A stretch of 64,000 nucleotides of DNA, from contig NZ_FOCI01000008.1 in the NCBI RefSeq assembly GCF_900110065.1, forward strand, positions 94,126 through 158,125. Direction: 5' to 3'. The DNA comes from Loktanella fryxellensis. GTDB lineage: Bacteria > Pseudomonadota > Alphaproteobacteria > Rhodobacterales > Rhodobacteraceae. Below the pieces are notes generated by a model. That model searched no databases, had not been told where the DNA came from, and worked only from the letters and a program-made list of their open reading frames with translations. How positions within the stretch are numbered: the stretch's first letter is position 1; each line of letters begins with the position of its first letter. Shown piece after piece: positions 1 through 9,272 of the stretch. The translations under genes were made by a program, and so were the position numbers.

Positions 1-743
1 CCGGTGGCAACGTCTTCATCCTCGGCTCGACCTTCAACAACACCGCCAACCGTCTGGTGGCCTATGCCCGCGGCACCGGGATCGAACGCTTCGGCGTCGT
101 GCACGCCAACGATCTGGGCGGCCAGCTGGGCCGCGATGCGATCACCGCCGCGGTGCAGGCGAACGGCGCCCAGGTCGCGGGCGTCGGCAGCTATCCGCTG
201 TCGCAGCAGGGCATCACCGGCGCCACGACGCAGATCGCCACGACGTTGCGCGCTGCCGGTGCGCAGGCCGTGTTCCTGACCGCAGGCGCCAACGCCGACC
301 TGCCGCTGATCGCCACCGCCCTGCCGGAGGCCGGGATCGACCCGGTGAACACGCGCTACATCGGCCTGACGAACTGGGCCGCCGTGCCGCAGGCGCTGGC
401 CCTGCCGGGCGTGCAGGGTGGCCTCTTCGCCGTGCCCGACCGCGCGATGGCCGCCAACTTCGAAGCACGCTATGCCGCCGCCTACGGTGACCAGCCGCAT
501 CCGCTGGCAGGCCTCGCCTATGACGGCATCGCTGCCATCGGCGCACTCGTGGCCACCGGTCGCCCCGATGCGCTGACCAAGCAGTCGCTGACCACGCCCC
601 AGGGCTTTCAGGGCACGAACGGCATCTTCCGCCTGCTGCCCAACGGCTTGAACGAGCGTGGTCTGGCCGTCGCCACCGTGCGCGGCAACGAAGTCGTCAT
701 CCTCGAGAATGCACCGCGCAGCTTCGACCGTGCTGGCAGCTGA
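1..743 (+). CDS. Periplasmic ligand-binding-fold protein, LpoA-like penicillin-binding protein activator (3' part only)
   Basis: The gene enters from the left edge; about 246 C-terminal residues are visible, read from base 3. The sequence has the alternating pattern of a type 1 periplasmic binding fold (Peripla_BP_6): a stretch on a ligand-lobe beta strand (FGVVHANDLGG), then AQAVFLTAGANADLPLIA and a conserved closing segment LAYDGIAAIGALV. Alphaproteobacterial proteins of this type are usually annotated as penicillin-binding protein activators or branched-chain amino acid ABC binding proteins. I prefer the first because no ABC permease follows. The stop at 741-743 overlaps the GTG start of glnD by 14 bases, so the two are probably co-transcribed. 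The signal peptide or lipobox that would decide location lies outside the window. Confidence 0.7.
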   Translation, partial: GGNVFILGSTFNNTANRLVAYARGTGIERFGVVHANDLGGQLGRDAITAAVQANGAQVAGVGSYPLSQQGITGATTQIATTLRAAGAQAVFLTAGANADLPLIATALPEAGIDPVNTRYIGLTNWAAVPQALALPGVQGGLFAVPDRAMAANFEARYAAAYGDQPHPLAGLAYDGIAAIGALVATGRPDALTKQSLTTPQGFQGTNGIFRLLPNGLNERGLAVATVRGNEVVILENAPRSFDRAGS

Positions 744-3510
744 CGACACCGTTGCGGACACCCCGCCGGCCGATCTGATCCTGCCGGCGGACCGCATCTT
801 CGACGACGCCGCCGTCCTTGCCCGTCTGGCCGAGGTGGTGGCGAGCGCGCCGGACGCCCGCACCCTGCGGGCGGCCACCGTCGGCGTGCTGAAACAGGCG
901 CAGAAGGATGGCCGCGCCGCCATCGCCGCGGCGTTTCTGGCGGAACCCTTCCGCGCCAGCCCGACGACCCGCGCCTACAGCTACCTCACCGACCGGATCG
1001 TGACGACCGCCCTCGACGTGGCGCGCAACCACCTGCATCCCCTGCCGAACCCCACCGGGTCCGAACGGCTGTCCGTGATCGCCGTCGGCGGCTATGGTCG
1101 AGGAGAGATGGCGCCTCATTCCGACGTCGACCTGCTGTTCCTCACGCCCTACAAGATTACCCCCTGGGCCGAGAGCGTGATCGAATTCACGCTCTACATG
1201 CTGTGGGACCTCAAGATGAAGGTCGGCCACGCCAGCCGCACCATCAAGGACTGCCTGCGCCTCGCCACCGAGGATTTCACCATCCGCACGTCGCTGGTGG
1301 AATACCGCTACCTGACCGGCGATGCCGATCTGGCGGCGGAACTTGGCAAGCGGCTGTGGACCGACCTGTTCAAATCAACCGCGCCCGAGTTCATCGACGC
1401 CAAGCTCGAAGAACGCGCCCAGCGCCACCGCAAGCAGGGCGGTCAGCGCTACATGGTCGAGCCCAACGTGAAGGAGGGCAAGGGCGGGCTGCGCGACCTG
1501 CAATCCCTCTACTGGATCGGCAAATACATCCACGGCGTCCGCGCCGCCTCGGACCTCGTGCGGTTCAAGGTCTTCACCCAGACCGAATACGAGGCGTTCC
1601 GCGCCGCGCACGAGTTCCTCTGGGCGGTGCGCTGCCACCTGCACCTGATCGCGGGCCGCGCGCAGGACCAGTTGACCTTCGACATGCAGGTCGCCGTGTC
1701 AGAGGCGATGGGCTACCGCGACGGCGGCGGACGGCGCGGGGTCGAGCATTTCATGCAGGCCTACTTCCGTCAGGCCACGATGGTGGGCGACCTCACGCGC
1801 ATCTTCCTTGTCGCGCAGGAACGCACCCACACCAAGGCAGCGCCGATGCTGGAACGGCTGTTGAAGCGCAAGCCGAAGACCGCCGCCCCCTATGCGATCA
1901 AGCAGAACCGCCTGACCGTGTCGGGGCCCAAGACGTTCCTGTCGGACCCGCTGAACATGCTGCGCATTTTTGATGAATCGATGCGCACTGGCACGCTGAT
2001 GCACCCGGACGCCATGCGGCTGGTCGCGGCGAACCTGCACCTGATCGACAGGACACTGCAGAACGATCCAGACGCCAACAAACTGTTCCTCGGCCTGATG
2101 CTGAAACACGGCAACCCGGAACGCGCCTTGCGCCGCATGAACGAGCTGGGGGTGCTGGGGGCCTTCCTGCCGGAGTTCGCGCCCGTCGTCGCGATGATGC
2201 AGTTCAACATGTATCACCACTACACGGTGGATGAACACATCATCCAGTGCATCAGCCACCTGAGCCAGATCGAACGCGGCGAACTGGCGGATGCCCTGCC
2301 GCTGGCCACCGGCATCCTTGTGGGCGGCGTGAACCGCAAGGTTCTCTACGTGGCACTCCTGCTGCACGACGTGGGCAAGGGTCGGACCGAGGATCATTCC
2401 ATCGTCGGCGCCCAGATCGCCCGCCGCGTCTGCCCGCGTCTGGGCCTGTCCAAGAAGGATAGCGACACCGTCGAATGGCTGATCCGCGCGCATCTGCTGA
2501 TGTCCGACACGGCGCAGAAACGCGACATCTCTGAGCCGCGCACGATCCGTGGCTTTGCAAAGGCGGTGAAGTCGGTTGAACGGCTCAACCTGCTGACCGT
2601 GCTGACCGTCTGCGACATCCGCGGCGTCGGCCCCGGCACGTGGAACAACTGGAAGGCCGTGCTGCTGCGCAACCTCTATGCCGCGACCCGCAGCGCTCTC
2701 GAAAACGGGCTGGAGGATGTGAACCGCGAAACCCGCGAAAACGTGGCCAAGCGCAGCCTGCGCGATGCGCTGTCGGGCTGGGACGCCGTGGACGTGAAGC
2801 GCGAGATGGGCCGCCACTACGGCCCGTACTGGCAGGGATTGCCGCCCGCGACGCATGTGATCTTTGCAGGCCTGCTGCGCGACATCCCCGATGACGCGCC
2901 GCGCATCGACCTCATGCCCGACCCCGACCGCGACGCGACGCGGGCGTGCTTTGCCATGGTCGATCATCCGGGCCTCTTCTCGCGCCTTTCGGGCGCGCTG
3001 GCGCTGGTGGGTGCCAACATCGTCGATGCGCGCACCTATACGTCCAAGGACGGCTATGCGACGGCGGTGTTCTGGCTGCAGGACGCGGACGGCCACCCGT
3101 TCGAGGAATCCCGCCTGACCCGCCTGCGCCAGATGATCCACAAGACGCTGATGGGCGAAATCGTGCCGCGCGACGCCCTCGCGGACCGGGACAAGCTGCC
3201 AAAGCGGATGCGCGCCTTCCGCGTGCCGACCACGATCACCTTCGACAACGAAGGGTCCGAGATCTACACCATCATCGAGGTCGATACCCGCGACCGCCCC
3301 GGCCTGCTGTTCGACCTGACCCGCACGCTGGCCAACGCCCATGTCTATATCGCCAGCGCGGTCATCGCGACCTACGGCGAACAGGCGGTCGACACGTTCT
3401 ACGTCAAGGACCTGACCGGGTTGAAGTTCCACAGCGAAAGCAAGCGCCACAGCCTCGAACGGCGCCTGCGCGAGGCCATTGACCGTGGCGTGGAACGGGC
3501 GCAGACGTGA
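730..3510 (+). CDS. glnD: Bifunctional [protein-PII] uridylyltransferase/uridylyl-removing enzyme
   Basis: GlnD senses glutamine and uridylylates or deuridylylates PII proteins, so it controls nitrogen assimilation. I start it at GTG 730, which gives 926 aa, the usual length; an ATG further upstream would overlap the previous gene by 86 bases. Domains in order are a nucleotidyltransferase with GGYGRGE near residue 120 and the metal-binding pair D132/D134 (SDVDLL), an HD phosphohydrolase domain with LLLHDVGKG (H546, D547), and two C-terminal ACT domains near residues 737-800 and 848-910, each opening with DHPGLFS or DRPGLLF. All key residues are present. The gene lies directly upstream of murJ with a 27-base gap. 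Confidence 0.97.
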   Translation: MLAADDTVADTPPADLILPADRIFDDAAVLARLAEVVASAPDARTLRAATVGVLKQAQKDGRAAIAAAFLAEPFRASPTTRAYSYLTDRIVTTALDVARNHLHPLPNPTGSERLSVIAVGGYGRGEMAPHSDVDLLFLTPYKITPWAESVIEFTLYMLWDLKMKVGHASRTIKDCLRLATEDFTIRTSLVEYRYLTGDADLAAELGKRLWTDLFKSTAPEFIDAKLEERAQRHRKQGGQRYMVEPNVKEGKGGLRDLQSLYWIGKYIHGVRAASDLVRFKVFTQTEYEAFRAAHEFLWAVRCHLHLIAGRAQDQLTFDMQVAVSEAMGYRDGGGRRGVEHFMQAYFRQATMVGDLTRIFLVAQERTHTKAAPMLERLLKRKPKTAAPYAIKQNRLTVSGPKTFLSDPLNMLRIFDESMRTGTLMHPDAMRLVAANLHLIDRTLQNDPDANKLFLGLMLKHGNPERALRRMNELGVLGAFLPEFAPVVAMMQFNMYHHYTVDEHIIQCISHLSQIERGELADALPLATGILVGGVNRKVLYVALLLHDVGKGRTEDHSIVGAQIARRVCPRLGLSKKDSDTVEWLIRAHLLMSDTAQKRDISEPRTIRGFAKAVKSVERLNLLTVLTVCDIRGVGPGTWNNWKAVLLRNLYAATRSALENGLEDVNRETRENVAKRSLRDALSGWDAVDVKREMGRHYGPYWQGLPPATHVIFAGLLRDIPDDAPRIDLMPDPDRDATRACFAMVDHPGLFSRLSGALALVGANIVDARTYTSKDGYATAVFWLQDADGHPFEESRLTRLRQMIHKTLMGEIVPRDALADRDKLPKRMRAFRVPTTITFDNEGSEIYTIIEVDTRDRPGLLFDLTRTLANAHVYIASAVIATYGEQAVDTFYVKDLTGLKFHSESKRHSLERRLREAIDRGVERAQT

Positions 3511-3537
3511 CGCCGCAATTCTAGGGGCGCGCCTGTC

Positions 3538-5124
3538 ATGAAACCGATCCGCCTGATGGCCGGCTTCTTCACCGTCGGCATCTGGACGCTGCTCAGCCGC
3601 GTGATGGGGTTCGCCCGCGACATCATGATCGCGGGCTACCTCGGCACCGGCCCGATCGCCGAGGCGTTTCTCGTCGCCTTCTCGCTGCCCAACCTGTTCC
3701 GCCGCTTCTTCGCCGAAGGTGCCTTCAACATGGCCTTCGTGCCGATGTTCTCGAAAAAGGTCGAAAGCGGCGAAGGCCCGGCAGAGTTCGCGCAGGACGC
3801 CTTCATCGGCATGGCGGTGATCCTGACGGGCTTCACGATCCTCGGCATCCTCTTCATGCCGCTGCTCGTCACGGCGATGGCGGCGGGTTTCCGCGGCGAC
3901 GAACGCTTCGATCTGGCGGTGGAATACGGGCGGCTCGCATTCCCCTACATCCTCTTCATCTCGCTGACGGCACTCCTGTCCGGCGTCCTGAACGCCACGG
4001 GCCGCTTCATGGCCGCCGCCGCAGCACCCGTGCTGCTGAACGTGGTGTTCATCGTGGCGATCCTGGTCTCGGCCGCCTTCGGCCGCCCGATGAGCGACAG
4101 CCTCGGCCTCAGCATCGACGAGGCGCTGGGGCTGCGGGTTGGCGATTCGCTGGCGCTGTCGGTGCCGCTGGCGGGTATCGCGCAGATGGCCGTGGTCTGG
4201 TGGGCTGCCGCACGGGCGGGCTACCGGATGCGCCTGCGCCGCCCGCGCATGACGCCGGAGCTGAAGCGGCTGGCGATCATCGCCGCCCCCGCAGCCCTTG
4301 CGGGGGGCGTGGTGCAGATCAACCTGCTGGTGGGCCGTCAGGTCGCCAGCTTCTACGACGGCGCGGTGGCGTGGCTGAACTATGCCGACCGCCTGTACCA
4401 GCTGCCCCTCGGTGTGGTCGGCATCGCCATCGGCGTGGTGCTGCTGCCGGACCTGTCGCGCCGCCTGCGCGGCGGCGACGTGACGGGCGGACGCGATGCG
4501 TTCAACCGCGCCGCCGAACTCAGCCTTGCGCTGACGGTCCCCGCCGCCGTGGCACTGATGGTCATTCCCTATTCGCTCGTCGCGGTGCTGTTCGAACGCG
4601 GTGCCTTCACCGCCACCGACACGGCGGCCACGGCGCTGGCCGTCGCGGTCTATGGCCTCGGCCTGCCGGCCTTCGTGCTGCAAAAGGCGCTGCAACCGCT
4701 GTTCTTCGCGCGCGAGGATACGCGGCGGCCCTTCAACTACGCCCTCGTGGCGCTGGTGCTGAACCTGGCACTGGCGCTGGGTCTGACGCCGTTCATCGGC
4801 TTCGTCGCCGCTGCCCTGGGGACGACGCTGACCGGTTGGGCGATGGTCCTTCTGCTGTGGAACGGCTCGCGCAGCATGGGGGTCGCGGCCACGCTCGATG
4901 ACCGGTTCAAGGCCCGGATTTGGCGCATCGCGGTCGCATCGGCGGGCATGGGGGCCGTGCTGTGGGGGGCACAGGCGCTCCTCGGGCCCACACTCGGCAT
5001 GGCGGGCCTGCGCTACCTTGCGCTGACCGCCCTCGTCGGCATCGGCGTCGTCAGCTATTTCGCCATCGGGCAGGCGGTCGGTGCGTTCCGCCTGCAGGAC
5101 TTCCGCCGCGCCCTGCGCCGCTGA
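3538..5124 (+). CDS. murJ: Lipid II flippase MurJ
   Basis: The 528-residue polytopic membrane protein has about 14 hydrophobic segments and the MurJ/MviN signature at its N-terminus (GFFTVGIWTLLSRVMGFARD), followed by AFLVAFSLPNLFRRFFAEGAF. It moves lipid-linked peptidoglycan precursors across the inner membrane. The first membrane segments, the arginine of LSRVMGFARD and the loop RRFFAEG match the MOP-superfamily flippase. Length is normal. It follows glnD on the same strand, a linkage that is common in alphaproteobacteria. The ATG at 3538 is the first plausible start after the glnD stop. Confidence 0.95.
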   Translation: MKPIRLMAGFFTVGIWTLLSRVMGFARDIMIAGYLGTGPIAEAFLVAFSLPNLFRRFFAEGAFNMAFVPMFSKKVESGEGPAEFAQDAFIGMAVILTGFTILGILFMPLLVTAMAAGFRGDERFDLAVEYGRLAFPYILFISLTALLSGVLNATGRFMAAAAAPVLLNVVFIVAILVSAAFGRPMSDSLGLSIDEALGLRVGDSLALSVPLAGIAQMAVVWWAAARAGYRMRLRRPRMTPELKRLAIIAAPAALAGGVVQINLLVGRQVASFYDGAVAWLNYADRLYQLPLGVVGIAIGVVLLPDLSRRLRGGDVTGGRDAFNRAAELSLALTVPAAVALMVIPYSLVAVLFERGAFTATDTAATALAVAVYGLGLPAFVLQKALQPLFFAREDTRRPFNYALVALVLNLALALGLTPFIGFVAAALGTTLTGWAMVLLLWNGSRSMGVAATLDDRFKARIWRIAVASAGMGAVLWGAQALLGPTLGMAGLRYLALTALVGIGVVSYFAIGQAVGAFRLQDFRRALRR

Positions 5125-5172
5125 CCCCCATCGTCTTGCCCGAAGTACGCCCCCGCGGGAGGCGTCCCGCCC
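5125..5172 (-). repeat. Rhodobacterales-type intergenic repeat/terminator, copy A
   Basis: Read on the minus strand, this sequence directly follows the stop of the rhomboid-like gene. It contains the hairpin GCGGGA-CGCC-TCCCGC and continues GGGGGCGTACTTCGGGCAAGA. A second, diverged copy (GCCTCCGGCGGGAGTATTTCC) follows trpS on the plus strand at 7033-7089. Both copies sit just after a gene and have the same orientation relative to it, so a role in termination or mRNA 3' end formation is likely. Confidence 0.45.
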
Positions 5173-5877
5173 TTACCGCTGGCGCAGACGCACCAGAAGC
5201 GCGCTCCACCCGCCTGGCGCCAGCACGGTGGACGCCGCGAACCCCACGGCGAACCCCGCCAGTTCCGCGATCCACACGGCACCCGACCCGAACAACAGAC
5301 CGAACGCCAGTTGCAGCGCCAGCAACAGGCCGATCAACTTGAACGCCGCCAACTGGTTCTCGCCCGCCTGCCCCAGCCGCAGCCACAGGATATAGGTGAA
5401 CGCCCCGATCAGCCCGTAGACCGCGGGCCAGACGCCGAACAGCGGCGTAGTGCCGCCCACCAGCAACCCGAACGCCACAGCCCCCGCCAGCGTGCCCAGC
5501 ACGAACACCGCCAGCGTCGCTGGCGCGGAGAACACGTCGCCCACGAACTTGCCCAGCGCCAGCAGCAGCGCCGCCCCGAACAGCGCATCGGTGAAACTGC
5601 CGTGCACGAAGGCATAGGTGACGAAGCGCATCAGTAGACTGGGCTCCATCGCGCCGCGCCCCACGACATAGTCGAAGACGGCGGGCGAAAAGGCATAGTC
5701 GTTCAGCGCCGACAACCGCCAGCCCACAGCCCCCGGCCCGCCGATCAGACCGCTGGTGCCTGCGCTGATCACCAGCTCTACCCCCGCCACGATGGCGACG
5801 AGCGCGAGGATGACCGTCGGGATCGCGTTGAACGGACGCTCGACTCGGGGCGCGAAGGGGGATTGGGGGTCGTGCAT
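5173..5877 (-). CDS. Rhomboid-fold membrane protein, catalytic residues missing
   Basis: This 234-residue protein has about six hydrophobic segments in rhomboid arrangement, including the loop-1 motif FVTYAFVHGSF and the helix AVYGLIGAFTYILW. In active rhomboid proteases the nucleophile lies in GxSG just before that helix and the catalytic histidine in AHxGG. Here the corresponding positions read GVWP and AELAG, so both the serine and the histidine appear to be replaced. It is therefore probably a pseudoprotease that still binds membrane substrates. I start at ATG 5877, which has AGAGG about nine bases upstream; an in-frame upstream ATG lacks such a site. It is transcribed towards murJ and divergently from trpS. 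Confidence 0.75.
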   Translation of the reverse strand: MHDPQSPFAPRVERPFNAIPTVILALVAIVAGVELVISAGTSGLIGGPGAVGWRLSALNDYAFSPAVFDYVVGRGAMEPSLLMRFVTYAFVHGSFTDALFGAALLLALGKFVGDVFSAPATLAVFVLGTLAGAVAFGLLVGGTTPLFGVWPAVYGLIGAFTYILWLRLGQAGENQLAAFKLIGLLLALQLAFGLLFGSGAVWIAELAGFAVGFAASTVLAPGGWSALLVRLRQR

Positions 5878-5964
5878 CGGCGGACCTCTGGGGTTGTTGA
5901 TGTTGCCGGGCGGCTCTGGCATGGGTAGGTCCACCCGCCCCCTTTGACCACCCCGGATGATACC

Positions 5965-6978
5965 ATGACCGATGCCACCTTCACCCCCCGCGTGTTTTCC
6001 GGGATCAAGCCGTCGGGCGGCCTGACGCTGGGCAACTATCTGGGGGCCATCAAGCGCTTCGTCGGCATGCAGGGCCAAATGGAGACGCTCTATTGCGTCG
6101 TCGATCTGCACGCGATCACCGTGTGGCAGGACCCGGTCGAGCTGCGCCACGCGACCCGCGAAGTCGCGGCAGGCTACCTCGCCGCCGGCCTCGACCCTGC
6201 GCAGTCGATCCTGTTCAATCAGGCGCGCGTCAGCCAGCATGCAGAACTTGGCTGGATCTTCAACTGCGTGGCCCGCGTTGGCTGGATGAACCGCATGACC
6301 CAGTTCAAGGACAAGGCCGGGGCGAACGCCGAACAGGTCAGCCTCGGCCTCTATGCCTATCCGTCGCTGATGGCGGCGGACATCCTGCTCTATCACGCGA
6401 CCCACGTCCCGGTGGGCGAGGATCAGAAACAGCATGTGGAGCTGACCCGCGACATCGCGGCCAAGTTCAACCACGACTACAAGGTCGACTTCTTTCCCCA
6501 GACGATCCCGGTGATCGACGGCCCCGCCACGCGCGTGATGAACCTGCGCGACGGCACCAAGAAGATGTCCAAATCCGGCGAGTCGGACATGGAGCGCATC
6601 AACATGCGCGACGACGCGGACACCATTGCCAAGAAGTTCAAGAAGGCCAAGACCGACCCCGCCGCCTTGCCCGACACGCTGGACGAGCTGCGCGACCGCC
6701 CCGAGGCGCGCAACCTGATCGACATCTACGCCGCCCTGTCGGACGCCACGCCGGAGGCGGTGATCACAGAGTTCGCCGGCGCCGGCTGGGGCCGGTTCAA
6801 GCCAGCGCTGGCCGATCTGGCGGTGGACCGCCTCGCGCCCATCTCGAACGAGATGACGCGTCTGATGGACGACCCCGCCGAGATCGACCGCATCCTGACC
6901 GATGGCGCCGACCGCGCCCGCGCCATCGCCGCACCGATCCTGTCGCGCACCGCCGAGATCGTGGGTCTGCTGCGCTAG
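5965..6978 (+). CDS. trpS: Tryptophanyl-tRNA synthetase
   Basis: TrpRS charges tRNA-Trp. The N-terminus reads [18 protein letters not shown], the class I HIGH region in its usual TrpRS form, and the KMSKS loop is exact at residues 200-204 ([11 protein letters not shown]). Length from ATG 5965 is 337 aa, normal for the bacterial enzyme. A TTG seven codons upstream is possible but less likely. It stands alone between the divergent rhomboid-like gene and a VOC protein. Confidence 0.96.
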   Translation: MTDATFTPRVFSGIKPSGGLTLGNYLGAIKRFVGMQGQMETLYCVVDLHAITVWQDPVELRHATREVAAGYLAAGLDPAQSILFNQARVSQHAELGWIFNCVARVGWMNRMTQFKDKAGANAEQVSLGLYAYPSLMAADILLYHATHVPVGEDQKQHVELTRDIAAKFNHDYKVDFFPQTIPVIDGPATRVMNLRDGTKKMSKSGESDMERINMRDDADTIAKKFKKAKTDPAALPDTLDELRDRPEARNLIDIYAALSDATPEAVITEFAGAGWGRFKPALADLAVDRLAPISNEMTRLMDDPAEIDRILTDGADRARAIAAPILSRTAEIVGLLR

Positions 6979-6999
6979 ACCCCTCGATATCGGCCGCGG

Positions 7000-7020
7000 G
7001 CTGTCCGACCAACGGACAGC
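7000..7020 (+). terminator. Hairpin after trpS
   Basis: A perfect 8-bp stem GCTGTCCG/CGGACAGC with a 5-base loop starts 22 bases after the trpS stop. No T-run follows, so it is either a weak intrinsic terminator or an mRNA-stabilising stem. Confidence 0.45.
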
Positions 7021-7032
7021 GCGTGACGCCGT

Positions 7033-7089
7033 GCCGCCCTCGGGCGGCAGCCTCCGGCGGGAGTATTTCCGAAAAAGCGAGGGCGGGGG
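7033..7089 (+). repeat. Rhodobacterales-type intergenic repeat/terminator, copy B
   Basis: This contains the hairpin GCCGCCC-TC-GGGCGGC followed by GCCTCCGGCGGGAGTATTTCC and GAAAAAGCGAGGG. It is similar to the element downstream of the rhomboid-like gene (5125-5172, minus strand). The position after trpS, in the same orientation, fits a shared 3' end element. Confidence 0.45.
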
Positions 7090-7183
7090 CAGCGGTGCGC
7101 GCGGGCGCAGGGCGATGGTGTGGAATTGACGGCTTTGGTGCGGGCGGCGGCAGTCCTAAATGTGATGGGACAGGAGCGCCGCC

Positions 7184-7696
7184 ATGACAGACATCGCCAC
7201 ACCAGACCTCGCCCCGCCCGCCACCCGCATCGGCCACGTTCACCTGAAGGTGGCCGATCTGGACCGGGCCATCGCCTTTTACCGCGATGTCCTCGGGTTT
7301 GCGGTCACGCAACGCTACGGACGGCAGGCGGCGTTCCTGTCCGCAGGCGGCTATCACCACCACATCGGTCTGAACACGTGGGAGAGTGCTGGCGGCACGC
7401 CGCCACCGCAGGGGCACACGGGGCTCTATCATACCGCCTTCCTCTATCCCGATCTCGCGTCCCTCGCTGCCGTCCTGCGGCGGGTGCTGGCGGCCGGTAT
7501 CCCAGTCGACGGTGCGGCGGATCACGGCGTGTCGTGGGCGATCTATCTGCGCGACCCGGACCAGAACGGGGTGGAGCTGTATGTGGACAGGCCGGAGGCG
7601 GACTGGCCGCGCACACCGGATGGCCAGCTGGCCATGTCGAACGCCCGTTTCGATCTGCAGGCCCTGCTGGAAGCCCATCCCCCTGCGGCGTCATGA
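7184..7696 (+). CDS. VOC-family protein (glyoxalase/extradiol dioxygenase fold)
   Basis: The 170-residue protein shows the vicinal oxygen chelate pattern: IGHVHLKVADLDRAIAFYRDVLGF at the N-terminus, then GLYHTAFLYPD and DHGVSWAIYLRDPDQNGVELY. H-x-H near residue 23, the mid histidine (YHTAF) and the terminal glutamate (NGVELY) are candidate metal ligands. It resembles the N-terminal half of catechol-2,3-dioxygenase-like CatE proteins. The substrate cannot be read from the sequence. It is monocistronic, with a strong terminator downstream. Confidence 0.85.
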   Translation: MTDIATPDLAPPATRIGHVHLKVADLDRAIAFYRDVLGFAVTQRYGRQAAFLSAGGYHHHIGLNTWESAGGTPPPQGHTGLYHTAFLYPDLASLAAVLRRVLAAGIPVDGAADHGVSWAIYLRDPDQNGVELYVDRPEADWPRTPDGQLAMSNARFDLQALLEAHPPAAS

Positions 7697-7782
7697 AACC
7701 GTAACGCCGCGCGGGCATCCTCGCCCTGCAGTTCCCCGGCTGCATCCCGACCGCCCGCGCATCCCCGTCCCGGCGCAGGCGG

Positions 7783-7821
7783 GGCGGCGCGTCCCCCGGA
7801 CAGGCGGGACGCGCCGCCTTT
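7783..7821 (+). terminator. Strong intrinsic terminator after the VOC gene
   Basis: A perfect 13-bp stem (GGCGGCGCGTCCC/GGGACGCGCCGCC) with a 10-base loop is followed by TTT. It lies 87 bases after the VOC stop and ahead of the aminotransferase gene. Confidence 0.75.
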
Positions 7822-7875
7822 ACGGGGCCAGCCGCACCGCCTAGGGTCCGCCCAATCCTGACGATGAGGCATCAC

Positions 7876-8742
7876 ATGGCGACCGGCACCCAGATCCGCA
7901 CCTATTTCGAGGGCCGCTGGCACGACGGCGACGTGGCCGTGATGCGGGCCGCCGACCACGGATCGTGGCTCGGCACCACCGTCTTCGACGGTGCGCGCTA
8001 TGCCAACGGCGTGGTGCCCGATCTGGCCGCCCACTGTGCCCGCGTGAACCGGTCCGCCACCGCCCTGATGATCACCCCCACCGTCGACACCGACGCCATG
8101 GTGCAGATGGTGCGCGACGGGCTGGCCGCCTATGGCCCCGACACCGCCGTCTACATCCGCCCCATGTACTGGGCGCTGGAAGGCGGCGATCTGGGCATCG
8201 TCCCGAAGGAGGGCGCGACAGGCTTTGCCATCAGCCTCGAGGCGATTCCCATGGCCGCCCCCGGCACGGCCACCACGCTGACCACCACGCGCTATCGCCG
8301 CCCGGTGATCGAGGACAACGTCGTGAACGCCAAGGCGGGCTGCCTTTATCCCAACAACGCGCGGATGCTGGCCGAGGCGCGCGCCAAGGGGTTCGGCAAC
8401 GCGCTGGTCGCCGATGCGATGGGCAACGTGGCGGAAACCGCGACGGCGAACGTGTTCCTCGTGCGCGACGGCGTGGTGTTCACGCCGATCCCCAATGGCA
8501 CGTTCCTGGCGGGCATCACGCGGGCGCGGCACATGGCGAACCTGCGCGCCGACGGGGTCGAGGTGGTGGAAACCGTCCTGACCTTCGACGATTTCCACGC
8601 GGCGGACGAGGTGTTCCTGTCGGGCAACATGATGAAGGTGACGCCGGTGCAGGCCTTCGACGACCGCAGCTATGCGGAGGGCGCCATGACGGCGCGGGTC
8701 CGCGACCTCTACTGGGACTGGGCCGCGTCGGAAACGCTCTGA
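7876..8742 (+). CDS. PLP-dependent aminotransferase, branched-chain type (fold type IV)
   Basis: At 288 aa, the protein matches BCAT/D-amino-acid aminotransferase-like enzymes. The PLP lysine is K153 in NVVNAKAGCLYPNNARMLAE, and the later motif NALVADAMGNVAETATANVF is the usual G-x-V-x-E-x-x-x-x-N cofactor segment. It most likely transaminates branched-chain amino acids. It is shorter than many IlvE proteins and a second paralogue elsewhere is common in this family, so I do not assign ilvE. ATG 7876 is chosen because GAGGC lies six bases upstream; the ATG four codons earlier has no such site. Confidence 0.88.
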   Translation: MATGTQIRTYFEGRWHDGDVAVMRAADHGSWLGTTVFDGARYANGVVPDLAAHCARVNRSATALMITPTVDTDAMVQMVRDGLAAYGPDTAVYIRPMYWALEGGDLGIVPKEGATGFAISLEAIPMAAPGTATTLTTTRYRRPVIEDNVVNAKAGCLYPNNARMLAEARAKGFGNALVADAMGNVAETATANVFLVRDGVVFTPIPNGTFLAGITRARHMANLRADGVEVVETVLTFDDFHAADEVFLSGNMMKVTPVQAFDDRSYAEGAMTARVRDLYWDWAASETL

Positions 8743-8800
8743 CGCATCCGTTGCCAGCGCATCCCCGATCCGACAGGATGCACGTTGAGGAGGACACATC

Positions 8801-9256
8801 ATGCGCAAGTTTCTGGTGATACTGGACGACACCCGCGAGTGTCTGAACGCCATGCGCTATGCGGCCATGCGCGCGTCCCGCACGGGCGGCGGCGTCACCG
8901 TCCTGTCGGTCATACCGCCGGAGGAGTTCAACCACTGGATCGGCGTCGGCGAAATCTTTCGCGACGAAGCGCGCGAGCGGATCGAGGTGCATTTCGAGGT
9001 CTTCGCCAAGTGGATGCGCGACCGTCAGAAGGTCGATCCGAACCTTGTGATCCGCGAGGGCGAACCGATGACCGAGATCCTCGCGCAGATCACCGAGGAC
9101 CCGCAGATCGGCGTGCTGGTGCTGGGCGCCAGCAGCGACAAGAAGGGCCCCGGCCCCCTGATCGCCGCCCTGTCGCGGCAGGCGGGCACACTGCCCATCC
9201 CCATCACCATCGTCCCCGGCGACCTGTCCAAGGAAAAGCTGGAAGCGATCACATGA
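8801..9256 (+). CDS. Universal stress protein, UspA family
   Basis: The 151-residue alpha/beta protein starts MRKFLVILDDTRECLNAMRYA, typical of UspA, and has the C-terminal nucleotide-binding stretch VLVLGASSDKKGPGPLI, a variant of G-x2-G-x9-GS. A clear GAGGAGG ribosome-binding site precedes ATG 8801. UspA proteins are cytoplasmic and help stress survival; this one has no other recognisable partner. It is followed by the NifU-like gene, which has its own promoter region. Confidence 0.9.
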   Translation: MRKFLVILDDTRECLNAMRYAAMRASRTGGGVTVLSVIPPEEFNHWIGVGEIFRDEARERIEVHFEVFAKWMRDRQKVDPNLVIREGEPMTEILAQITEDPQIGVLVLGASSDKKGPGPLIAALSRQAGTLPIPITIVPGDLSKEKLEAIT

Positions 9257-9272
9257 ACCGTGGGTCCGCCAT

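Noticed and set aside
1699..4695. Very long minus-strand reading frame opposite glnD and murJ
   Set aside because: It is rich in His, Gln and Arg with no family resemblance, while glnD and murJ on the other strand are complete. Open antisense frames are expected in GC-rich DNA.
6769..6778. GTGATCACA in trpS as another TGTGATCACA site
   Set aside because: It lies inside a codon run (Val-Ile-Thr), lacks the first T and has no partner 21 bp away.
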